Shown here piece by piece: positions 22,045-33,304 of a stretch of 64,000 bases of DNA. The stretch is from positions 588,883,001 through 588,947,000 of the forward strand of contig CM028132.1 of NCBI GenBank assembly GCA_016271365.2. Direction: 5' to 3'. Position numbers and translations under genes: made by a program. Within the stretch, counting starts at the first letter, position 1, and every line of letters starts with the position of its first letter. The notes beneath the pieces are model-generated. The model was not told where the DNA came from, ran no database searches, and saw only the letters and a program-made list of their open reading frames with translations. This stretch comes from Neoceratodus forsteri (Eukaryota > Chordata > Ceratodontiformes > Ceratodontidae).

Positions 22045-25000
22045 TATTTTATTTAGAGTCTAGGATTACAAGTACCTTTGAGCCAAGGCTCTTTTACAAA
22101 GGTTCCACGTCAATTAATGCACAATACAAACATTACATAAAGTTGAGTAACAATGCAGAAATGGCACACAGACATTTTTAAGCAGCTGAAATACATTACT
22201 GTACATTGAGGGAAAGAGAGTACCGGGGGCAGGGTAGCCAGAGGTAACTGAGACTTGGAATGGACACAAAAAGATTGCTGCAGTCGTGGGCATTTGTTAG
22301 GCCTCCAAAAAGTGCTTGGGGGTAGGGGGAAAAAACAGGAGGGGAGGGTAGGCTGTAGGAGGAGGAAGAGAAGGGGTAGGAGTAGAAGTGCTAGGAGGTA
22401 GATCAGATTATGAGGACAGTCGGGAGCTAGAGGCAGCTAGGTGGAGATGAAGGTTGGCTTTGAATGGGCCTAGCTTTTGCAGAGGGAGATGTCTTTTTGA
22501 GTCTGTTAATCCAGCTAGGAGCTCGGTACGCAAAGGATCTTTGGCCCTATGTGGTGCGGCACCAAGGAATGTGCAGCATTTGATTTTCTGAAGCCCTGGT
22601 TAGCCGGGTGTTGCATGCTGTATGGAGAAGACTTTGGACTCCGGGAGGAGCAAAATGTAACATAATTTTCTTAGCCATTAGGCAAGTTTGGTATTTGACA
22701 GGGTTTGATAACTGGAGCCACCCTGTTTGGGCATAGAGGTTACACATATGGGTGAGTTGATGGGATCCTGTGATGAGTCGGCAGGCTTTGTTTAGGCCAA
22801 GGATAAGCACTTGAGGGCTGTGTCAGTTTGCAGAGCCATAAATAATCAGACCATAGTTGATTAGAGAGACCACCGAGCTCTGTACTGCTATCCTTAAGGC
22901 ATCTGAGGTAAGGCATTGCCTGTGCCTGTAATGGAGACCAATGCGCGTGTTTGCAGCTTTGACGATGCTATCTATGTGGATGCTGTAGGATAGGTTGCTG
23001 TCTATGGTGATCCCCAGATATTTAAAGGAGTGAACCTGTTCGAGGACAGCACCAAGGCAGTTTGTATTATTAAGGGGGTGAAGCCTATGTTTGTTGTGGG
23101 AGCCACAGAAAAGCATTGACTTGGTTTTCTTATAGTTGAGAACCAGCTTTTGACTACTAAACCATGTTTCAATGGCGGTGAAACTCTTTTGAAGCTTGTT
23201 TTGGAGTAGGTGGGGGTCCTGTTGGGTGGTGTGAATCACAGCATTGTCAGCATAGAATAGGATTTGTTCTGGACAGGATTGTGGAAGATTGTTCAAAAAC
23301 AGACTGAAGAGAAGTTGCCCGAGAATGGATCCCTGGGGGACTCTTGAGTGTACTGGTCTAGCATCTGAGAGAACATCAGCAATTTTCACTCTTTGGGAAC
23401 GGTTTTCCAGGTAGCTCTTAAACCAAGTTGTAGACTCAGGGGAGAGCCCAGCTTTTAGCAGTTCTGTGAGGAGTATTCGATGATGGACGGTGTCGAAAGC
23501 CTTGGTCAGGTCTATGAAGACTGAACCAGTGAGGTAATTATTGTCCAGGGAGTTGTGAATTGCTCCTGTGAATTCAAGGAGGGCAGATGTGGTGTTGTGG
23601 CCTTTTCTGAAGCTGTGCTGTTGTTTACAAAGGATGTTGTACTTGTCCAGATAGTCCATTAGCTGGTCAGATACCAGACATTCAATGGCTTTGGAAGGGG
23701 GGTAGTATGGATATAGGCCTATAATTTCCATGAAGGGCCTTGTCCCCACTCTTGTGGATTGTGTCATGGTGGCAGATTTTCATCTGTTGGGGAACTGGCC
23801 AAGGGTGAGGGAGAGGTTGAAAATCCAGGTTAGAGGAGATAGCACTTCATCAAGAGTAAGGGACAGCAGTTTGAGGTCGAGTGATTCGCCACTTAATCTA
23901 GATCCAACAATAGCTTTACAGACGATTCTGGACTTCATGTGCCCTGACTGCTCTGAAGTAAAAGGGGGTGACTTGAGAAAGGGGTGGGGTTGGGGAGGGT
24001 GCAGGAGGGAGGTCTTCATCAAAGAAGTCTGGAGGAAGAACACTACTGGGGTCAGTGAATGCGTTATTGAACATGTTAGCTATAGTGGAAGGGTCAACAG
24101 TTATAGTCCCATCCACGTTCAACATTGAAGGTGATGTTTTGGGCAGTATTCCTGTAACTTCTTTGAGATTATTCCAGAAGGACTTCCCCTTTCCCCAGGT
24201 GTTTGTGAGGGCATCTTTGTAATAGTTACTTTTCTTCAGGCGTATTTCTTTGGTACAATCATTTCGGACACGTTTGTAGTTTTGTATATCTACTTGCCTA
24301 CCAGTGGCCCAAGCCTGACACCAGAGGTGATCCCTAACTTTCAGCAATGTAAGAAGATCAGCAGTGAGCCATGGATTGCTAAGGCCTTTTACTTTCCTCT
24401 TTTTGAAGGGGGGCATAAACGTCACAGGTAGCATTGAAGGAGTTGATGAAGAAGTCAAGCGCAGAGCTGACATCTGATGCATGGAAGATAGGTGACCAGT
24501 TTTGTTGTCTAAGGAGTAATTTGAGGTGCTTCAATTGACCACATGGAAGGATTCTGCTGTTTATTAGTTTGGGTGGTGGTGGGCTGAATTTGTTAGACCA
24601 TTCACATGTGACTGGGAATGGTCACTTAGCGTATCTGGGAGAACAGAGACTTTTGAGATGTGGGATGGGTGGCTGATCAGTATCCAGTCTAGGAGGATGC
24701 TTGCCCCAGTCTTATTATTGAGTCTAGTGGGGGAGATGACCAGCTGAGCGAGGTTGGCAGCCGAGATGGCATCCTTGTAGTCACCTGTATCTGATCCAAA
24801 CCAATTTATGTTAAAATCACCCATTAGGATTAGCTCGGTGCCTGGTGGTTGGGAATGGACAAGGTCAAGGACGGAGTTGAGACCTTTACCTTGATCCTTG
24901 GGAGGGATGTAGACAGCAGCAATAGTCAGTGCCTTGTTGTGAACCCTGAGTAGAATTCTGATGGGTAGTATCTGGGTGGTAGAGACTGAGGAAGGGGGTT

Positions 25001-26080
25001 GAACACGGTGCCCCAGGAGAGAGTCTTTGAGGTAAACAGCACATCCACTGCTTTTTTAGTGGTCCCGTCAATTCTGAATATGTTATATCCTGGTAGGGTA
25101 ATTGCACTGTCGGGTATTTTTGGAGTGAGCCAAGTTTTGTCAATCACAAGAACATCGGGGTTGTGTTGGCGTGCAAATAATTGTAGGGCAGCAAGTTTGG
25201 GTAGAAGGCTACAGATGTTAATCGTTGCAAAGGTGAGTCCCCCAGAGTGACTCTGCTGGAGGTCAGAGCTTGGGATTGTGGGGACAGGGTTAGGGTGAAT
25301 ATTGCCAGACAAAAGTAGTAGTAGAAGAAAGAGTTTCAGGGTGCACCAGCGTAGCTGTTTGATGGAGATTTTATTTGACCATTTCTTATTGGAAAGAAAG
25401 CTACTCTGTAAACGATGATCCCAGTAAGTGGTGATGTAGGCCAGAAGTGAGAGTAGGAACAGGTGAACGTAAATCACCTCATCTTGATTCCAGGAGCGGT
25501 GCAAGCCTGTCCTGGTAGTGGTTAGATGTGGAGGGGATAGCCCAGTGGGTATTGTTCCCTGAGTGCCGGTAGATGTTGTCTAGCTGGAAGCACAATGGGA
25601 GATTGGGATGGCAGGCTCCAGGCAGGAGTGCCATGGGAAACAGGGAGGAGACAGTAACCAGACAGAGGGGCAGAGGGGGTCCATAGTGGATAGAGAGGTG
25701 AGGATAGTAAAGGGTGAGAAATGTCTGAGGGGGGAGAAAAACAGTCAGGAATGGAGGTGAAATGGGGGGGATGCAATGGGTGCAGCAGGAGATGTGAGGA
25801 GGGTGTCAGGCACAGAAAGGAGGCAGAGGCAGTGAGGGGACAGAGTTGATTAGTAGAGGGGGAGGAGGACCAGGGAGGAGAGAGTGTGGGCGGTAAATAG
25901 AGGAGGTACAGAAGAGAGAGTATCCAATAGGAAATGAGAGGGCGGGTCCCTAGGCAGAAGTGGGCAGAGCTAAGGCCTATTAATTATTGTGAGGGGGGGG
26001 TGAAAATTTTCTTCCTAAACTCATTGAAGTTTATGGGCGCAGAGCCCAGCAGAACAGTTTGAATCAGTCAAGATTGCAGG
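22045..26080 (-). mobile_element. LINE-X copy, nearly full length
   Basis: Minus strand: purine-poor 5' leader (about 26080-25505), ORF2 with endonuclease, linker and RT (25504-22547), then a 3' untranslated region to about 22045, ending in an AT-rich tail. The RT style (IDLTKAFDTVHH, SLFLNNLP, KTKSMLF) belongs to the APE-containing LINEs related to CR1, L2 and Rex1; I cannot fix the clade by eye. It is the longest copy of its family here. Confidence 0.75.
22547..25504 (-). pseudogene. LINE-X ORF2 (endonuclease plus reverse transcriptase)
   Basis: A frame from 25504 begins with a hydrophobic stretch (LFLLLLLLSG) and SGNIHPNPVP (25280-25309), then an endonuclease start (TFATINICSLLPKL, DVLVIDKTWLTP). 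A central part (24564-24824) has MGDFNINWFGSD, the catalytic Asp-Asn block, and LSDHS. The linker is at 23916-24482. RT (22823-23767, 314 residues uninterrupted) has FIDLTKAFDTVHHRILL, RVPQGSILGQLLFSLF and LFYADNAVIH: the second Asp of the active-site ADD is Asn. The C-terminal end is at 22547-22810. Several frameshifts remain, so it is inactive. Confidence 0.8.
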
Positions 26081-26529
26081 GCCAATCAGTGGCCACACGG
26101 AGCACAACAGTCCAGCAGGAGATGGAAGAAACAGGTGGCAGCCAATGGGACCCTTTCAGCACTTCCCAGTTCAGCCTGGGAGCTTACCAGCAAGAGTAGG
26201 GTTCCTTGGTGGTGAGCAGTGGTGGTGGTGTGGATGGCTGGCCCAGGTAGCCCTAGCCACTCAGATGTTTCCCCGATCAGGGGCTGAGAGATCTGAGGGA
26301 AGGAACAGAGCAACAGATTGTGAGTCACAGTAATTAGTAAATGATAAATTGCACACGCTAATAAGTTTGTGGACAGTGTGTTATGTTTAGAATGCAGCTC
26401 ATTTTTAAATGACTCTGCCGTGGCAGTTGTTTGCACCCAGAAGAACAAAGTGGAGTTTATTTTGACACTGTGATCTACTACTTAGGTAGCTCCTGAATCA
26501 GGAGATGGGTTCAGAAGCAAGACCCAGAG
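26081..26529. other. No feature recognised
   Basis: Moderately GC-rich DNA between two LINE-X copies. It may be extended 5' leader of the 22045-26080 copy or unique DNA; no motif decides. Confidence 0.35.
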
Positions 26530-27960
26530 TGAGGAGAGACTCTAGTAGAGAGGGTGATTGACCGTGTCGAATGCCTTAGTCAGATCTATGTGCACAGACC
26601 CGACTAGGTGTCCACAGTCTAGGGCTTTGTGTAGGAAGATGGTGTATTCCAGCAGTGCAGTTGAGGTGCTGTGCCCCTTCATGAATCCATTCTGTTCTTT
26701 ACAAAGGAGGTTATATTTAGTCAGGTAGTCAGTGAGCTGGTCTGAGACAATTTTTCCAGGGCCTTGGAGAGGGTGGAAGGATAGAGATGGGGCAGTAGTT
26801 ATTTGAGAGGTAGGTCCTCCTTGAGGATGGGTGTGATGACACCCACTTTTCATTAGAGGGAAACTGGCCAAGACGGAAAGAGAGAGGTTAAGACTTTTGA
26901 AAGAGGGACACGGACTATATCCAGAGCCAGGTGAAGGAGTTTTAGGTCTAACGTGTCCCCACTATACCGGGACTTGCCCAGGACTCTAGATAAGTAGGGT
27001 TTGGCCTCTCTGGGGGAAATAGTCCTGAATCAGAAGAGCGGGGTATTGGTAGGGCATGGGGAGGGGAGGCAACTTGGTGGGGGAGATGAAAGAAATTAGA
27101 CGGGAGGACGCTGCTAGGGTCTGAGCAGGAAGAGTTTAAGATGTTAGCTATGGCCATAGGGTCCTGTGATGTGGTACCATTAATTTCAAGTTACGGTGGT
27201 GTAGGGAACACCATTTTTCCATTAAGTACTTTAATGTTTTCCCAGAACATATGCCCAGAACCCCAGGAGGAAGAGAGGGCTTCCTTAAAATGAGTTGCCT
27301 TCGCTTTGCGAATCTCCCAGGTACATTTATTCTTGGCAGCTCTATACCATTGCATGTCAGTGTGATGGCCAGATTCGAGGGCCTTATGCCATAAGTTATC
27401 ACAGAGGTGCATGAGGTCAAGAAGGGCTGGTGTTATCCAGGGGATGTTGGGACTTTTGACTGCCAGTTTGGTAAAACAGGTGAAGAGGTCACAGGCGTCA
27501 TTGAAGCAGGTGATGAAGTGGAAGAGGACAATGTCAACTGACCTAGCGGTAGTAATAGGTGACCAATCAAAGTGTAAGAGGAAGTCCTTGAAGTGATCTA
27601 GATCCTTCTTTAGATGACACTGATAAATTAGTTCTATGGGGGCCTTGATGACCTTGTTGGACCAACTGCAGATTATGGGGAAGTGGTCACTTAGAGTGTC
27701 TGACAGAACAGCAACCGTTGAGAGTCTATTTGGGTGAGTTGTGAGGATTAGATCCAGGAGAGTGGATGATCATTATTTCGGGTTTAGAGGAGTGGGGGAA
27801 GAGTCTACTTGGGTGAGATTCTTTGTTGCGATGGTGTCCTTGAAGGGTGTAGCCTTGAGTAACAGCCAGTTTATGTTAAAGTCACCTAATGCTATGACTT
27901 CTGATGAGTTAGGCAGTTGGGAAATGCTATTGGCAATTTAATGTAACACCTTCTTCTGAT
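26530..27960 (-). mobile_element. LINE-X copy, both ends truncated
   Basis: Minus strand. 27960-27600 holds the end of the endonuclease domain (an LINWLLLKATPFKDT-like reading). 27420-27148 holds the linker, with an RAAKNKCTWEIRKAKATHFKEAL reading. 27157-26948 precedes RT, and 26871-26542 is RT fingers to motif A: DYLTKYNLLCKEQNGF, GHSTSTALLEY and HIDLTKAFDTVNH. Coding stops at about 26530, before the active site, so the 3' half is missing. That is unusual for a LINE, which normally loses its 5' end; later deletion or rearrangement is likely. Confidence 0.7.
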
Positions 27961-28019
27961 TCTGGGGAATTTTAATTGAAGATTGTTAGAGAATATGCTT
28001 TTGCATTTCCCCCCGTCTA

Positions 28020-28290
28020 TAAAAAGCACTCCCTCCCCCCCTTCATGTCAAGCTGAGACTGCTGAGATTTTTAAATCATTGTTAAAAACTATTTTTTTTC
28101 TTATTTTTTGATGAATCATGAACTTATCGTTTTTGGTATGTGTGACAGCATTATATCTTCTAGTTTTGCATATGCATGTATGCTGTTTTGTATATTATTT
28201 ATTTTTTTATTTGCATTTTTTAAATATACAGTGCTGCAAGCCATTTTGGAAGAGGTGCTTTTTAAATAAATTGGATTGGATTAAATTGGG
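28020..28290 (+). mobile_element. LINE 3' tail fragment
   Basis: Plus strand: an AEIFKSLLKTIFF reading near 28050-28090 resembles the last residues of L2/Rex1-type ORF2 (FKxxLKTxLF). It is followed by an AT-rich 3' region and ends with GAGGTGCTTTTTAAATAAATTGGATTGGATT. Only the last 270 bases of the element are present. Confidence 0.5.
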
Positions 28291-28434
28291 GGTGAGAGGG
28301 CTTCACCAGCTTATAAGCATTGGAAACTATCAGACAAGTAGGAGCAGAACCAGCAGGCCAATAGGACAGTTGATCCATCACCTGCAAGACTGTCAAGTAG
28401 ATGAGCGTGGAAGAAAATGTTGAATGCCTTGGCT

Positions 28435-29925
28435 AGAAACATAGAAACATAGAATTTGATAGCAGATAAGGACCGCTTGGCCCACCCAGTCTGCCCATTT
28501 CCCTGCCTACTGGATAAGCTGCAGATCCTAGTTAACCAGCAGCCTACTTCTTCCTACCCCCACCCCCTAGAATTGCCTTATGACTGTCCCATGCATGCTT
28601 GAATTCCACCACTGTTTTTGACTCCACGACCTCCTCCGGAAGGCCGTTCCATGCATCCATAACCCTCTCCATGAAAAAATACTTCCTTAAATTACCTCTG
28701 AGCCGCCCCCCCTCTATCTTCAAATTGTGCACCCTTGTTCTTGCACACCTCTTTTTTTGAAAGATGCTACCCTCTTGGACTTTGTTGATTCCCTTGAGGT
28801 ACTTGAAAGTTTCTATCATGTCCTCCCTCTCCCTCCTTGCCTTGTGGCTATACATATTAAGCTCCTTAAGTCTTCATATGTCTTCTGGTGCAGACCCTGC
28901 ACCATTTTAGTTGCCTTCCTCTGGACAGCTTCCATCCTATCTATGTCTCCGCGAAGACTGGGTCTCCAGAACTGCACGCAGTACTCCAGAAGGGGTCTGA
29001 CCAGCTTTCTGTACAGAGGGATAAGAACTTCCTGTTTTCTACTGGTGATGCCTCTCCCTATGCATCCCAGTATCCCCCCAGCCCTCCTTGCTGCCCTCTC
29101 ACATTGCTTGCCCACCTTTAGGTCATCTGATATGACTACACCCAGGTCCCTTTCCATTTTTGTTGTTGTTAGTATCTCACCCCCCATTGTGTACTCTTCC
29201 CCTGGGTTTTTGTTTCCCAGGTGCATTACCTTGCACTTCTTAGCATTGAATCTAAGCTGCCATACATTTGACCATTCCTCTAACCTTGCCAAGTCCTTTT
29301 CATCCTTTCCACCCCACCTTGTGCATCAACTCTGTTGCAGATCTTTGTGTCATCTGCAAAGAGACATTTTTTCCTTCCAGTCCCTCTGCAATGTCGCTAT
29401 AAAGACATTGAAGAGGACCGTCCTAATACTGAACCCAAGTGTACCCCACTAGTAACCCCCTTTCTTCAGAGTGGACTCCATTTACTATTATTCTCTGTGT
29501 CCTATCCTCCAGCCAATTTTTACCCAGGCTGTCATCTTGGGACCCACTCCCAGGCTAGCTAACTTGTATATTAATCTTTGTGTGGGACTGTGTCAAATGC
29601 CTTGCTAAAGTCTAGGTAGGCCATGTCCACAGCCCCTCCTGATCTACTACTTTGGTCACCCAGTCAAAGAAATCTATCAGATTTGTCTGGCATGACCTTC
29701 CTGCTGTGAATCCATGCTGCCTTGGGTCCTGTGCCCCTCTGGCCTCTAGATACTCGACAATTCTTTCCTTCAGAAGTGATTCCATCATTTTCCCATCACT
29801 GAGGTTAAACTAACAGGTCTGTAGTTTCCTGCTTCTGCCTTGCTCCCACTTTTGTGAAGGGGAATCACATCTGCCCTCCTCCAGCCCTTGGGTACCACCC
29901 CATCCTCCCATGATTACATCAGTTG
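28435..29925 (-). mobile_element. CR1 LINE, 5'-truncated, RT and C-terminus
   Basis: The minus-strand 3' end is at 28435 (repeated GAAACATA followed by GGCCCACCCAGTCTGCCCAT). ORF2 remnants: C-terminal end 28855-28544 ([41 protein letters not shown]), thumb and connection 29292-28816 (EWSNVWQLRFNAKKCKVMHLGNK; LGCIGRGITSRK) and, upstream to 29925, RT with SLFADDTKICNRV near 29331-29375. The active-site ADD is intact. A few frameshifts break the gene. 5' truncation at about 29925 removes the fingers and endonuclease. Confidence 0.85.
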
Positions 29926-30029
29926 ACTACATTAGAGGAGAAACAAAGGTTGCAAGGGTGGGCAGCACCTGGTCTGTAGCCTTCAGAATGGAGTCAATGA
30001 GTCAGTCTGGAATGGAGAATGGAGTCAGT

Positions 30030-31740
30030 CTTGCAGCTACTCAAACTACTGAATTTCTCATTAAAATGACCTCTAAATCCAGCTCAGCATGGCTTCCATA
30101 AGGGACACAGTACTACAACTGCCCTACTTAAGCTTACCTCTGACGTCCCTAAAGGCCATGGATTCTGCTCTCCTTACTGGGCCCATCTTTATCGATATGA
30201 CCAAGGCCTTTGATCTGGTTGATCATGCTCTTCTCATTGCCGCACTCAGATCTCTTGGTTTCTCCTCTAATGTAGTCAACTGGTTTGGTAGCTATCTACC
30301 AGACCATACTCAATCGTAAAATATAACTCTACTTCCTCTGATATGTCTACAATTAACATAGGAGTTCCCTAGGGTCTATATTAGGCCCACTGCTCTTCTC
30401 TATTTTCCTAAACAATATCAACTCTAACCTATCGCAGACTGCCTCCTGCTGTATGCGGATGGCATTGTCCTGTACACTAGTGCCAAATGCATTGATGACA
30501 TCAATGAACAACTCTCTCATGATTTTCAACTCATCCAACAGTGGTTGAACTGTCACAAACTTGTCCTAAATGAGTCTAAGACAAGCTATGCTATTCAGCT
30601 CAAGCTGCAAGATCAAACAAGCCCAACATGATTTTAAAGTTTCCAGCTTAAGTGGTAAATCCATTGGGGTGGTCAGCTCCTTTAAATACTTGGGTGTCAC
30701 TGATTCCTCACTAACTCTCACACCCACATCCTACAAAACCTGCAAGTCGGTAAATACCAAACTTGGTATTGCCTATCAAAGTAGCTATGCTCTTACCCCC
30801 TCAGCTAGACTTGCCATAGCCTGTGGCATTCTTCTGCCCTCACTAAACTATTGAGTTGTCACCTATACCTCTGCAAGCAAATCCAGTCTTCTGGAAATGG
30901 GATGTCACCTACAATAACATCTGTCAGTATGCACTCTCCTCCCACTGACTGAAACACCACTGCACCCTCTACTTTGACCATAGATGGCTTCCCCCCATGA
31001 GTCTCAGTCTTATGCCTTTGGATCCACAATCAACAGCATTATCAGATCACAAACTCCTCAATCCCGTGCAGGTCTCTTTCAAACACAGTCATCCCTCTAT
31101 GACCTTCACTCGGCAGTTTCTGCCCCTGTTGTTGTCCACAGGCACTCTACCTCTAAAGGCGCTGGTGCATTTGCCTGTCTTGCCCCCCAACACTGGAACT
31201 CCCTACCACTTAACATTCGCCAGACCCCATCCCATGTTACTTTCAAGAAGGCATATCGTAACCACCTAGTCTTGTCCTGTAAATGCTCCTGTTACAAACC
31301 ACCCTAGACCTGCTGACCCCAATCTTCTCAACATCTTTCCTCCTACTCTTAGATGGTTCCTCCTCCATATCTACTGTACACCTCCTTCAACCTATCTTTC
31401 TTGTTACAGCTGATCATCTCCTCATTCTCTCTCTCTCTCTCCCCATAACCTTATTTTCGGACCCAACCCTGTCTCTCCTCTGGTAGAATCCATGACTCCT
31501 GCTCTTACTATTAAAACTTTGATGCCATTATTTGTCTTATGCTTGCCAATATTTTTGTAACTCCTACTTATTGTTATCCCCGTATTATTGCTTTACTGTC
31601 TTCTACTTGTTATTACTGTACCCATGTGTGTTGTCGTTCCACTGTTCTTTACTGTACTCTCCTGGGTCATGCCTGAAAATAGTCATTTCATGGCTAGTGC
31701 ACCTACCCGGTAAACAAAAAACTAAATAAAAATAATATAA
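30030..31740 (+). mobile_element. LINE-Y copy, 5'-truncated (RT and C-terminus)
   Basis: Plus strand. RT begins with an SMASIRDTVLQLP stretch that corresponds to the QHGFHKGHST block. It continues with IFIDMTKAFDLVDHALL (motif A, 30089-30319) and LLYADGIVLYTSA near 30447-30485, where the second Asp of ADD is Gly. The thumb is at 30570-30854 and the C-terminus at 30984-31307 (APQHWNSLPLNIRQTPSHVTFKKAY). The tail near 31670-31740 (CCTGAAAATAGTCATTTCATGG, then GGTAAACAAA) matches that of the LINE at 43650-50988, so both belong to one family, here called LINE-Y. Confidence 0.75.
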
Positions 31741-31744
31741 AATG

Positions 31745-32800
31745 AGTCTTAAAAAAGATGAGGCAATAGAGTGGGGCTTGCAGAAGCCAAACTGGAAAAG
31801 GTCAAAGAAGGAAAGAAGAACAAGGCATTGATAAAGGCAGAGAGCTGGGTGAAGACAACCTTTTCCTGCACATTTGCAAGGGCAGGGAGGAGGTAGATGG
31901 GGCAGTAGTTACCTGGAGAGGAGGGGTAACCCCCTTAATGAAGGGGAGTACTTTAGCATGGTTCTAAGCACCAGGAACATTGCCAAGGTGGAAAGACAAG
32001 TTAAGAAGGGAGGAGACAGGGAAGAATATGATGGATCAAAGAGGGGAAGGAGTTTGGGTTCAGGGCCATCTGGGCTATTATTCTTAGAGAGAAATAAAGA
32101 GAGTAGACCTGAATGTGTATCAGACATGGAGACATGGTGGGAGAATGAGAAGGGGGATGGGGAGGTGGGAAGGAGTTCAAATGAAAGAGTAAGGGCAGTG
32201 TTCAAAATGGAAAAACTCACTGAGGGAACCCTACGACTTTGATGTAGGATTGAACATACATGACAGGAATCTGGGGACATGTTTACTCATTATTTGTTGC
32301 ATTTTTACACTTTATTTAGTCAGTTTTCTGCATTTTGGGTGGTATATTTTACACAGGAACAGTCCCTCCCCATTTTGCTCATGGAACTGAGTTATACCTC
32401 TAATTTCACTTCTGGAACTGAGTCATCTTGGGTTCCCGCCAATTTCTACCACTGAGCAAGGGGTTGGGGAGGAGAAAGTGATACCAGGGGAGAGAAATGA
32501 GAGAGCATAAGAGGTGAAATACTGATTTAAATTGGAGGTTACAACAGGATGACCAGAGAGACTGGTGAAACCTCAGTCGAGAAGACAGGGATGGAGGACT
32601 GGGGTTGATCAAAGACAGCATGAATACAATTCCAGAATTTATAAGCAGTGTCAAAGATATTCTGCAGATTTATGGTAAAATAGAAAGATATCAACTCCTA
32701 ATAGCCTTGGTAAGCAGTATCACGAGCTTTCATGGAAGCAATAAGGATCTGTGGCTATCTAAGTGACGTGGAAGTCAGGAACACACAACCTCCACAGTAG
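31745..32800 (-). mobile_element. Decayed LINE fragment (linker to RT fingers)
   Basis: On the minus strand near 31790-31930 a YRPIS-ILPPL-like reading and an FPVWLLQAP stretch correspond to RT fingers of LINE-X-type elements. The region up to 32800 reads like the endonuclease-RT linker but is too broken to follow. It lies tail-to-tail with LINE-Y at 31740. Confidence 0.4.
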
Positions 32801-33304
32801 GACATAAGTGTCCCTGATGGAAGAGAATATAGCATGAAAAAAGGGAGGGCATCTTCTATGGTGCCTGCACCTGAGGAAACTGCAGAGTGCCCCTGGACAT
32901 TCAAGCACTATACTTCACTTGACAAGGGGCAGTACCTCTTGATGGTACACAGGCCTGGCATAAATGGGTCCCTTGGGGAGATTGGGTGGGGGTGGGGCAA
33001 CAGCAACTCATTTATACACATAGTACTGAATGGATTACTATAAACCCTGATCCCTTTCTGTTAAACGAATGACACAAGGACACAGGGTACTCACTCTTTA
33101 TCAGTTACAGAACAAAAATAGTTTATTTACACAGACATGTGCACAGTCTCAGAATTGGAAAACTCTCACAGATGATGTTTAAGGTTAAACAACTTTCCCA
33201 GTTGGGCCTCAGGTCATTTTAAGTACTACTTGCCCCAAAGACAACAGGATCATAATAATTCAGAGAGCATATACCAAAATTCAAGTGTTCTTTGCAGCTG
33301 CAAG
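32801..33304. other. Unassigned, possibly part of an old LTR-type element
   Basis: No coding. From 33050 the sequence (CTCTTTATCAGTTACAGAAC, then TAGTTTATTTACACAGACATG) has the look of an LTR or untranslated end. The non-LINE DNA after the CR1 pair (37901-38279) could be its other half, since the two CR1 insertions separate them. This is a guess from context. Confidence 0.3.

Noticed and set aside
31909..32280. Ser/Pro/Leu-rich open frames on both strands
   Set aside because: They come from skewed base composition in decayed LINE DNA; no family motif is present.
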